From Lachnospiraceae bacterium (lineage in GTDB: Bacteria > Bacillota > Clostridia > Lachnospirales > Lachnospiraceae), in assembly GCA_017961385.1 (NCBI GenBank), contig JAGCXJ010000282.1, positions 1-10,275 of the forward strand: a stretch of 10,275 nucleotides of DNA. The letters are read 5' to 3'. Made by a program: the position numbers and the translations under genes. The notes below the pieces were generated by a model. That model did not search any database. It was not told the origin of the DNA and was given only the letters and a program-made list of their open reading frames with translations. This document shows positions 1 to 7,000 of the stretch, one piece after another (the stretch's first letter is position 1; each line of letters opens with the position of its first letter).

Positions 1-17
1 CATACGGGGAGATGAAG

Positions 18-770
18 ATGCAGTATGATATCGTATCTTTGCCATTCAAGTTAAGAAAGCAAGACGGCACACTGATCAGCGGACGCGTATTCAGACCTGA
101 TGATGATAACAGCACTTTTCCAGCTGTCATATTTTCTCACGGATTCGGTTCCTGTTACAGTGAGCTTATGCATCACGGCAGCACCTTTGCACAGAACGGG
201 ATAATATGCATCTTCGTGGATTTATGCGGAGGGGGTCCCGACAGCGAGAGCGATAAAGATATGCAGGATATGACGCTTGAGACCGAGGTTGATGACCTGA
301 TACATGTCATAAATCATGCGATTTTGATGCCTTATGTGGATACAAAGAAGCTGTATCTTATCGGAGAGAGCATGGGAGGAATGGTATCTGCAATGGTTGC
401 AAGAAGACTGCGCTCGATGATAAAAGGTCTCATCCTCTGGTATCCGGCGTTTGTCGTTGTCGACGATGCGAAAGAAAGAATAAAACAGGGCATAACTGAA
501 GTTATGGGGATCAGTATATCAAAGCAGTTCGATTCCATTGCGGCAAGTCTTGATCTTAATGATATCCAGTCGGGTTATCTTAAGCCTGTTCTTATCATCC
601 ACGGTGACAAGGATGAGATCGTTCCGATCAGATATTCTGAAATGGCAAAAAACACATATCCTGACGCTTCACTCATAACTATAAGAGATGCCGGACACGG
701 CTTTGAAGGAGATGACAGCGATATGGCAAGGAATGAATCGATCGCGTTTATTTTGCGTAATGAAGGTTAA
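18..770 (+). CDS. Alpha/beta-hydrolase, small acyl/cinnamoyl-esterase type
   Basis: A cytoplasmic serine hydrolase of about 250 residues with no signal peptide. Numbered from the start chosen here, the visible elements are an oxyanion-hole motif HGFGS (about 41-45), a nucleophile elbow GESMGG with Ser108, the acid loop HGDKDEIVP with Asp199, and DAGHGF with His227. This is a complete Ser-Asp-His triad in the normal order. The stretch around DLCGGGPDSES and DMTLETEVDDL resembles the loop after strand 4 in bacterial cinnamoyl/feruloyl esterases and related acyl esterases. The substrate cannot be read from sequence; a peptidase-like or lipase-like acyl hydrolase is also possible. Start: an in-frame ATG at 12 directly abuts the GGGGAG at 6-11, whereas the ATG at 18 lies six bases after it, so 18 is preferred. 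The gene sits at the window edge, so any upstream operon partner is unseen. No terminator is visible after it. Confidence 0.85.
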   Translation: MQYDIVSLPFKLRKQDGTLISGRVFRPDDDNSTFPAVIFSHGFGSCYSELMHHGSTFAQNGIICIFVDLCGGGPDSESDKDMQDMTLETEVDDLIHVINHAILMPYVDTKKLYLIGESMGGMVSAMVARRLRSMIKGLILWYPAFVVVDDAKERIKQGITEVMGISISKQFDSIAASLDLNDIQSGYLKPVLIIHGDKDEIVPIRYSEMAKNTYPDASLITIRDAGHGFEGDDSDMARNESIAFILRNEG

Positions 771-794
771 AATGCAAAATAAACAGTCTTATTA

Positions 795-822
795 TGGTGA
801 TTTTATCGTTTATATTTATAAT
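795..822 (+). promoter_or_regulatory. Possible promoter for the lemA unit
   Basis: A perfect -10 hexamer TATAAT lies at 817-822 in a very AT-rich gap. Sixteen bases upstream is a weak -35 candidate, TGGTGA (795-800, three of six consensus matches). Transcription would start near 829, about 30 bases before the lemA start codon and its AAGGAGG at 847-853. The -35 is poor, so in AT-rich DNA this could be chance. Read-through from the upstream hydrolase gene is an alternative. Confidence 0.4.
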
Positions 823-860
823 AATGGATAGTAGAATAGTATCATAAGGAGGAAGAAAAT

Positions 861-1418
861 ATGATCATTCTGATAGTTTTAGGCTTTTTAGTTGTATGTC
901 TTATTGGCTGGTTCATTTCTACCAGCAACAATATCAACAGGATCAAATTAAAGATCGATGAATCTCTTTCAGGCGTTGAGATCCAGCTTAGACAAAGATA
1001 TGATGTCTTAATGCAGGGCAAGAAGGTGGCTGAACAGTATGCGCAGCATGAACAGAGAGTCTTTGAGGGATTGAGACATCTGACTCAGGTTCCTTCAAAT
1101 GCAACTATCGATCAGTTAAATGAAGCATCAAAGACCCAGGAGGAAGCTGTAAGAGGCTTTTTCGCACTCGGTGAAGCATATCCTGAACTTAAGAGTGCAG
1201 AGATATTCAACAACCTCATCAACAAGCTCTCCGATCAGTCTAATCAGTATTCGGCTGCAAGACGCGCAGTGAACGGAAACATCACAAAGCTTAACAACTA
1301 TACAGTCACATTCCCGTCCTCTATCGTTTGCGGCATGAAGAATGTAACAAAGATGGATTACATCCACGAGGAGAATATCGACCAGATAAAGAACGTAGAC
1401 CTTAGCATGAACATATGA
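861..1418 (+). CDS. lemA: LemA family membrane protein
   Basis: This is a complete 185-residue LemA-family protein, the usual length for the family. One N-terminal membrane segment (about residues 2-20) is followed by a helical domain outside the bilayer. Family landmarks are visible: an IQLRQRYDVL segment (41-50, equivalent to the common 'QLKRRADLIPNL' signature), YAQHEQ (60-65), EAYPELKSAEIF (105-116) and the C-terminal FPSSIV (151-156). The cellular role of LemA proteins is largely unknown; they form helical bundles anchored in the membrane. A strong Shine-Dalgarno AAGGAGG (847-853) sits about seven bases before the ATG and fixes the start. The DUF3137 gene begins 11 bases after the stop, so the two are almost certainly cotranscribed. 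The classical RRADLIPN core is diverged here (RQRYDVLMQG), which makes this a distant member, but the overall pattern is clear. Confidence 0.9.
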   Translation: MIILIVLGFLVVCLIGWFISTSNNINRIKLKIDESLSGVEIQLRQRYDVLMQGKKVAEQYAQHEQRVFEGLRHLTQVPSNATIDQLNEASKTQEEAVRGFFALGEAYPELKSAEIFNNLINKLSDQSNQYSAARRAVNGNITKLNNYTVTFPSSIVCGMKNVTKMDYIHEENIDQIKNVDLSMNI

Positions 1419-1429
1419 GGATCTGATAT

Positions 1430-2527
1430 ATGGAATTAAGCTCTTTCAGACAGAGAATGCTTTACGGACAGATCGATACGGATAAAAAAGAAGCGGTGCT
1501 TAAGGAACTTAAGTACTTCAATTCCATCGCGCCCAAAGGTTTGAGAGAAAGACTTGGAGGAAAGTTTAGCAAGGAAAAGTCGGCTGAGTTTTGCAACAAT
1601 CACAAGGTCGGTGTCATTATAGGTTTTTTCCTTTTGCTGCCTTTTCTTTTGGTCCTGATGGGATTAGCACTCCAGTTTAGTGTGTTTTTAATCCTGATAT
1701 GGGTTTTCTTTGGACGAAACAGGGGGACACCCGAGTATAAGGCCTATGACTACAAGAACAAGGTCGCGCAGCCTGCTCTCAAAGCATTGGATGAAAAACT
1801 GGATCTTACATTCCACTTTAACGGAGCGGATATGGTTGATTCCGGTCAGCGTTTTGATGAAGCGCTTGTCGAAGCTCATCTTGTGAGACCGATAAACAAG
1901 CGTACATATACATATACGTATTCAAACTGCTCCTATGACTGGCTAAATAAGGAAAACACCGATGCCTTTGAGTTCTGTGGATACAAGCTGTACCACGAAT
2001 ACGAGGATTCGGACGGCGACAAGCACGAGGATATATTCTTTGACGGAGTGATATTTAAATTCCGCACCAGCTTTACTGTTAACGGCAGTGTAAATATCAT
2101 GAGCACCTCGACTAAAAAGACGCTCATCGGTGAAAGAGAAAAGAACCGCTTTAAGAAGATAAAGGATAAGGATGTTACGGTGATCGATACGGAGAACAAT
2201 GAGTTTGCAGAGAACTTCGATACCATAGCGACTTATGATAACGAAGCGTACAGATTCCTGACTCCCACCATGATAGAGACTCTTTTAAAGCTTAGAAAGG
2301 AATACTATATCTGCATCTGCATGAAGGGAAATGTTATGACGGTCACCATCAATGACAGAGCCTACAAGAATGCAGGCAGATACTGCTTTGATGAAAAGAA
2401 GCCGACTTCGCGCTGGCCTGATTCGGATTCCCAGCTCGATAAAAAGATCAGCGAATACAGAGAAGCGATCCTTTCTATCTACGAGTTAAAGGATATTTTG
2501 GACCCTGAAGGAAAATATATGATATAA
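1430..2527 (+). CDS. DUF3137-type membrane protein paired with LemA
   Basis: This 365-residue protein has a soluble N-terminal part (1-57), a hydrophobic hairpin of probably two membrane segments (about 58-95), then a long soluble C-terminal part. Residues about 185-320 fit the DUF3137 pattern: a GVIFKFRTSF strand region, a long charged insertion, then EAYRFLTPTMIETLLKLRKEY followed by a short strand-rich end (MTVTINDRAY). The 'LTP-hydrophobic-LL-LR' signature is the most telling part. No enzymatic motif is visible and the function is unknown. A GAGG overlapping the lemA stop codon (1417-1420) lies nine bases before the ATG. This implies translational coupling with lemA. LemA and DUF3137 genes are often neighbours, which suggests a shared membrane assembly (inference). 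A strong terminator follows, closing the unit. Confidence 0.75.
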   Translation: MELSSFRQRMLYGQIDTDKKEAVLKELKYFNSIAPKGLRERLGGKFSKEKSAEFCNNHKVGVIIGFFLLLPFLLVLMGLALQFSVFLILIWVFFGRNRGTPEYKAYDYKNKVAQPALKALDEKLDLTFHFNGADMVDSGQRFDEALVEAHLVRPINKRTYTYTYSNCSYDWLNKENTDAFEFCGYKLYHEYEDSDGDKHEDIFFDGVIFKFRTSFTVNGSVNIMSTSTKKTLIGEREKNRFKKIKDKDVTVIDTENNEFAENFDTIATYDNEAYRFLTPTMIETLLKLRKEYYICICMKGNVMTVTINDRAYKNAGRYCFDEKKPTSRWPDSDSQLDKKISEYREAILSIYELKDILDPEGKYMI

Positions 2528-2560
2528 TGCGTGTGTGATAACGACAGACAACATACGCAT
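2527..2560 (+). other. Hairpin directly after the DUF3137 stop codon
   Basis: ATGCGTGTGT (2527-2536) pairs with ACATACGCAT (2551-2560), giving ten base pairs with one G-T wobble around a 14-base loop. It starts on the last base of the stop codon and ends one base before the terminator stem. No T-run follows, so it is not itself a terminator. It could stabilise the mRNA 3' end, or it may be incidental. Confidence 0.5.
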
Positions 2561-2561
2561 C

Positions 2562-2612
2562 GAAGGCTTTGATGTGATGCCGGTCTGGCATTTATCAAAG
2601 CTTTCTTGTTTT
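2562..2612 (+). terminator. Rho-independent terminator of the lemA-DUF3137 unit
   Basis: A long hairpin: GAAGGCTTTGAT (2562-2573) pairs with ATCAAAGCTTTC (2594-2605) with one G-T pair. After a small internal loop, ATGCC (2577-2581) pairs with GGCAT (2587-2591) around the loop GGTCT. The T-rich tail TTGTTTT (2606-2612) follows immediately. The bases before the left arm are not A-rich on the other strand, so it should work only in the + direction. Confidence 0.85.
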
Positions 2613-2645
2613 AGGGAAATTATTAAATAATTGACGTGAGGTATT

Positions 2646-3299
2646 ATGACAGCAGTAAGAAAAACAGGTATCAGATTTATAGTATTGATGCTTTTAACTA
2701 TGACAATATCAGCCTGTTCCCAAAAGGCAGAAGATGACAGACAGATACTGGATGATTATCTGGCAAACAAGGAGGCTGAATATACTGACGAGGAAAAGAC
2801 AAAGATAGTCACAGCCTATAAGAATCTTCTTGAGACTAAGGGAGAGGATTATGTAGATGCGTTCATGACAAGGGATGATCAGAATCTGATCACACTCATG
2901 GGAATGAGCGTCAATGTATACGTGTTCAGGGACTTTAAAAACTACGGCTATCTGAATGCTGACGATTCATTCATGGATGTAAAGGACTTTGACAGGATAG
3001 CAGGATTTGATGTGGATGCACCGCTTGGTACGGACGGACTTGCTGATATAGCTCATGTGGATATAAATATAGACGGGGTAAGCTATGCGACAGCCGATCT
3101 GACAGATGAGATGGCATATTTTCTTGAACGTTTTAAGAAAGCAAATGAAACAGAAGAAACAAAGACCATATACGGCGTCGATACGGTCGATGTTGATGAA
3201 AAGACAAGGCTGTATATCACATATATGGATGTTCAGTATGATGACAGCTATAATGTCACGTCACTCAGAGTATCGGGACATCTTGCAATAAAAGACTGA
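2646..3299 (+). CDS. Orphan lipoprotein of unknown function
   Basis: This 217-residue secreted protein has a clear lipoprotein signal. The n-region MTAVRKTGIR carries three positive charges, a hydrophobic core FIVLMLLTMT follows, and the lipobox is ISAC with the lipidated Cys24. The mature part is acidic and opens with a charged helical stretch (about 30-65) consistent with a tether. A mixed strand/helix domain (about 75-217) follows, with repeated aspartate-rich segments such as VDINIDGVSYATADL. I recognise no named family and no catalytic motif. The start is supported by GAGG at 2638-2641, although the four-base spacing is short. The signal peptide needs this start, since the next Met is inside the hydrophobic core. 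It lies downstream of a terminator, so it needs its own promoter, but I find no convincing -35/-10 pair in 2613-2645. Its stop is 2 bp from the end of the convergent queH. Confidence 0.8.
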   Translation: MTAVRKTGIRFIVLMLLTMTISACSQKAEDDRQILDDYLANKEAEYTDEEKTKIVTAYKNLLETKGEDYVDAFMTRDDQNLITLMGMSVNVYVFRDFKNYGYLNADDSFMDVKDFDRIAGFDVDAPLGTDGLADIAHVDINIDGVSYATADLTDEMAYFLERFKKANETEETKTIYGVDTVDVDEKTRLYITYMDVQYDDSYNVTSLRVSGHLAIKD

Positions 3300-3301
3300 T
3301 A

Positions 3302-3931
3302 TCATCTTTTACTGAAGATGCAGCCGCAGTAGTTTTGCCTGTAAAGATCATAATCGTTTGATAACTGGATGGATCGTTTGTATCCATCCTTTTTTTTGAA
3401 ATCTGACGGCAGGAATAAAACGCCGTATTCTTTAGATAGTCTTTGCCCTATCTCATTTAGCTTGTCGCAGTTTTTAAGCGGAGACAGAGTCAGCGTTGTC
3501 GTGAAATAGTCAAAGCCGTGAGCATGTGCGGTGATCGCTACTTCTCTGAGTCTTAGCTCATAGCAGATAAAGCATCTGTCCCCACCCTCAGGGCAATCTT
3601 CATATCCCTTAACAGCTTCAAAGAATTCATCGGGTTCATACCTTGCATCTATCATGGAGATCGGATGAAAGGCATTGCCGTTATCAAATCCTCTGTTATT
3701 ATTCAATGTCTCAATGTAGCGTTTTTCCTCATCAAGACGATGATCATATTCTGAAGCATCCGTGATATTTGGATTATAGTAAAGTCTCGTTACATTAAAG
3801 TGAGGCGTAAGTACCTCCAGACACGCACTTGAACAGGGCGCACAGCAGCTGTGCAGCAGCAGGTTTGGTACGCGGCCGTCAAGAGAAGATATGATGCTTT
3901 CCATTTCAGTGTTGTAGTTGATCTTGTTCAT
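3302..3931 (-). CDS. queH: Epoxyqueuosine reductase QueH
   Basis: QueH catalyses the last step of queuosine synthesis, reducing epoxyqueuosine to queuosine at the wobble position of GUN-anticodon tRNAs. It is the non-cobalamin, iron-sulfur alternative to QueG. With the start chosen here it is 209 residues, normal for the family (formerly DUF208). Visible family marks are LLLHSCCAPCSS (Cys29, Cys30, Cys33), YYNPNI, the EYDHRLDEEKRYIE region, RCFICYELRL (Cys120, Cys123), TTTLTLSPLKN, KKKDGYKRSI (179-188) and the terminal CGC (202, 204). The cysteines supply the iron-sulfur site. Start: a longer reading begins at a GTG at 3967, but that would add 12 residues running through the likely promoter. 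The ATG at 3931 gives MNKINYNTEME, matching typical QueH N-termini. No Shine-Dalgarno site precedes either start. It is convergent with the lipoprotein gene and divergent from the large membrane protein gene. Confidence 0.93.
   Translation of the reverse strand: MNKINYNTEMESIISSLDGRVPNLLLHSCCAPCSSACLEVLTPHFNVTRLYYNPNITDASEYDHRLDEEKRYIETLNNNRGFDNGNAFHPISMIDARYEPDEFFEAVKGYEDCPEGGDRCFICYELRLREVAITAHAHGFDYFTTTLTLSPLKNCDKLNEIGQRLSKEYGVLFLPSDFKKKDGYKRSIQLSNDYDLYRQNYCGCIFSKR
3367..3397 (+). terminator. Rho-independent terminator inside queH, antisense
   Basis: GGATGGAT (3367-3374) and ATCCATCC (3382-3389) form a perfect eight-base-pair stem around a seven-base loop. Eight uninterrupted Ts (3390-3397) follow. 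This is a textbook + strand terminator about 70 bases after the lipoprotein stop codon. It lies wholly within the queH reading frame, where the same bases encode the KKKDGYKRSIQ segment. On the queH strand the A-run precedes the stem, so it should not stop queH transcription. Confidence 0.75.
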
Positions 3932-3938
3932 AGTGTCA

Positions 3939-3947
3939 ATTATAGCA
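3939..3947 (-). promoter_or_regulatory. Extended -10 promoter for queH
   Basis: On the minus strand these bases read TGCTATAAT, a perfect extended -10 (TGn plus TATAAT). Such elements can work with little -35 help, and the -35 candidate here (GTGTCT, complement of 3962-3967) is weak. Transcription would begin about seven bases on, at or next to the A of the queH ATG (3931), which suggests a leaderless message. Confidence 0.55.
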
Positions 3948-3952
3948 AAATT

Positions 3953-3981
3953 ATGACAAAAAGACACGATTATGCTAAAAT
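3953..3981 (+). promoter_or_regulatory. Promoter for the 1006-residue membrane protein gene
   Basis: A -35 ATGACA (3953-3958, five of six consensus matches) is separated by 17 bases from a -10 TAAAAT (3976-3981, five of six). The -10 carries an extended TG at 3973-3974. Transcription would start near 3988, about 23 bases before the ATG, leaving room for the AGGGAG at 3998-4003. It overlaps the back-to-back queH promoter region. Confidence 0.65.
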
Positions 3982-4010
3982 AATAAGTTAGAAATATAGG
4001 GAGAAATCAT

Positions 4011-7000
4011 ATGGCACTGTTTATAATCTTATGGGTTTTGAGTCCGTTTGTGCTCATACCGATGGTGATAATCTATCTACGGGCTTCAAAGGATCAGGAG
4101 AAGATCATACGCGCAAAGGATATCGAGATATCAAACTATCTTGATCAGATAAAGGAACTTAAGGGTCAGAAGAATTCATCTCAAGTTATGTCAACCGATA
4201 AAGAAGATGACAAACCTGTAAGCCTTGAGAATGTCGAGCCTGTAGTAAAACCTGAACCTGTCATTGAACCTCTCAAGCCTGAAGCCGTGACAGAGGATAT
4301 ACAGGTTCAAGACGATGTCGTCTCTGAGGTACCGATTCCTCAACCCGAACCTGTGTATAACGAGGAGATCAGAGAAAAGCCTGAGTACACCAGAACGAGC
4401 GGTGTCTACATGTTTGGCATAGGAGTCGTTTTAGTGCTCATAGCAGGTACGATATTTGCCACAACGACATGGAATCATCTGGGACCTCTGGCAAAGATCG
4501 CGGTTTTGCTCGGTGCTGTTGCAGTCTTCTTTGCAAGTGCATGGTTTGCAGAGAAAAAGCTGAGACTGAGAGAAACCAGCATCACATTCTTCATACTTGG
4601 AAGCGGAGCTTTGGCGTTTATAAACCTAGCGGCAGGTTATTTTGGATGGTACGGCGGCTATTACAGGGATTTTGAAAACGGTGCAGCCCTCATCTGGGGA
4701 ATAACCACTGCCATAATCGCACTGTGTCTTTTAGCAGGAAGATGGATCTATGACATGGTGCTATTAAGCAGCATCAGCTTTGGATTTGTACTTCTGACTG
4801 TCGAGATACTGACTGTTCATGTGACCACGGATTTCAAGGCTCAGCTTATAAGCTGCGGTGTATTTCTGATCATATCCTTGATAGCGGCATCCCTTTATGA
4901 AAAACGGTTTGAATGCAAAGTCTCGATCACTAAGATAGCGCGTATCGCATCATTTATCCTTATATGCCTGGCAACACTTGAAACAGTCTTTGACTTTGAC
5001 AGGCATATCGAGACCGAACTTAGTGATGCACTGGCTTTTTATGCAGTGGGCATAGCGGTCATCATTTTAGGTTATCTGTTTATCAAAGACAGATTTAATT
5101 CTGATACGGGGATAGGAGCGATAGCAAGAGGTCTCAGCATCATATGCCTTTGCATGTCTGACAGGATGCTTCCTGACAGGACATACGATCTTATACTTAC
5201 CTGGACGATACTCATCTTAGTCTATGCATATGACCTGTTTAAAAAGAGACAGGTTTATGTATCGACCGCATTCATGCAGATCTTTGCGGTGATCACTTCT
5301 ATATCCGCAGTCTCAGGCTCGGAAGAAATATTCTTATATATCCTGATACCTGTAGCAGTGATCGAATACATCCTTCAAAGAAAGGACAGACAGAACTTTA
5401 CGGGCATCATACCGGCATGTATCATATATTATTCCCTAAGCATGCTCTTAAGCGATATCATTTCTGAGCATATGTCCGACATATCAGAAGGCCGCATCAT
5501 AGGATTCATTCTGATGTATGCGATCGTTGCGATCACTGTCATCGGTACAAGATTTGTTCAAAAGAATATCTTTGAAATAAATGAGGACAGATCAAGGATC
5601 GAGTGGCTCTCTATAGCTGCCGTGATACCTGCCGTATGCGCGATAATCGTTATCTCAAACGAGGGAGAAAACTGGGTATTTTTTGCATTTATTCTCCTGT
5701 CGCTTTATTTTGTCAGCTTTTATAAGAGAACGAATATATATGTTCAAAACATACTGTTAACCTTTGCGGCAGTCATATTTACGATAGATCTTGCAATGCA
5801 GCCGTTCTTTTATATTAAAGATGAATTCATATCCGAGTGGGCGATCCTCATGTTCATGTTAGGAACCTCTCTGATCTCACTCATATACAGAAAGTACAAG
5901 GAAGGTCTTGGCTATCTCTGGACAGTAATACTTGCCGTTTGCTTTACGATAGAGTTTGCATCCATAAGTGCATTTTCATATGCGGATGAGAGGATATTCT
6001 TTTACAAGATAGCCGTATATCTGGCAGGTGTGATAGGCATGTTTGTATATGCCTACATGAAAAAGAGCAAGAAGCTTCTTATCGAGACCGGATTTGTACT
6101 TGCCGCATTTTCATTCCTTGCATCGAGTGTTGATGCAAAGGGTATATTCATTCTTGCGGCGCTTGTCGGTGCGGCATATATGGTCTATCAGCATTTTGCC
6201 GGACTGTCTAAATGGTCATTTTTGCCTGTCATACAGATCTATGTACTGATGTTTGAGTATGATCCGCCGATCTGGGCATTCGTGTGTGCATTTATCGTTT
6301 CAACCATCCTTGGATTTGTGCTTCACAGATTTCTTGAAGGAGGAAACGCAAACAAGACATGGGTTGATGACTGGATCAATATATCGGGCATACTCCCTCT
6401 GATAGAGATCATAAACAAAAGGGATGACGGCATTCGATGCATGGGAATACTTCTGCTTGCCGTATTTGTCCTGAGCTTTTACAGAAGATATGACGACAAC
6501 AGGGATTCAGCCCTGAACAGGGGAGTGCTCACCGCTTCGTCTCTTATCGTTTTATTTGCGTGGTTTACACAGCCCTGGCTATATATATCAAACGAGTGGG
6601 AGATAGAATGGCGTATAACGGGCATAATGCTTGCAGCTGTATTTAACATGATCGTGGTATACCGCTCGCGTACTGATGAAAGAGGGGGATGGGTCACATT
6701 TGTCATTGCCTGCATCTGCAGCCTGATTCAGCTGATATCTGCGATAGATTCCTATGAGCTTTCGGATGCACTGTTTTTAGGCATAATCATGGTTGGCGTC
6801 ATCGTATGGTCATATCTTGCAAGAAAGAAGCAGTGGTTTATCATGGCGGTAGTTACGCTTGCTCTACTTCTCATAAGTTCTACAAGAGTGCTGTGGCTGT
6901 CGATCGCATGGTGGGTATATCTGCTCATCGCAGGATCTGTTCTTATCGGTATCGCTACCGCAAACGAATACAACAAGCGACATGGCAGAATAAAGGAGAA

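Noticed and set aside
2631..2636. TTGACG as a -35 element for the lipoprotein gene
   Set aside because: It lies only about 10 bases before the start codon, so the matching -10 would be inside the gene and no good hexamer is there; the GTGAGG beside it reads better as a ribosome site.
3106..3291. Short + strand reading frame inside the lipoprotein gene
   Set aside because: It is fully contained in the lipoprotein gene in another frame, has no ribosome site, and shows no protein-like features.
3303..3320. CATCTT/AAGATG hairpin just after the lipoprotein stop as a terminator
   Set aside because: The stem is only six AT-rich pairs and no T-run follows on either strand; the hairpin at 3367-3397 is far stronger.
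3932..3967. N-terminal extension of queH from the in-frame GTG at 3967
   Set aside because: It has no ribosome site, overlaps a perfect extended -10, and adds residues (SFCHNFAIIDT) unlike usual QueH starts.
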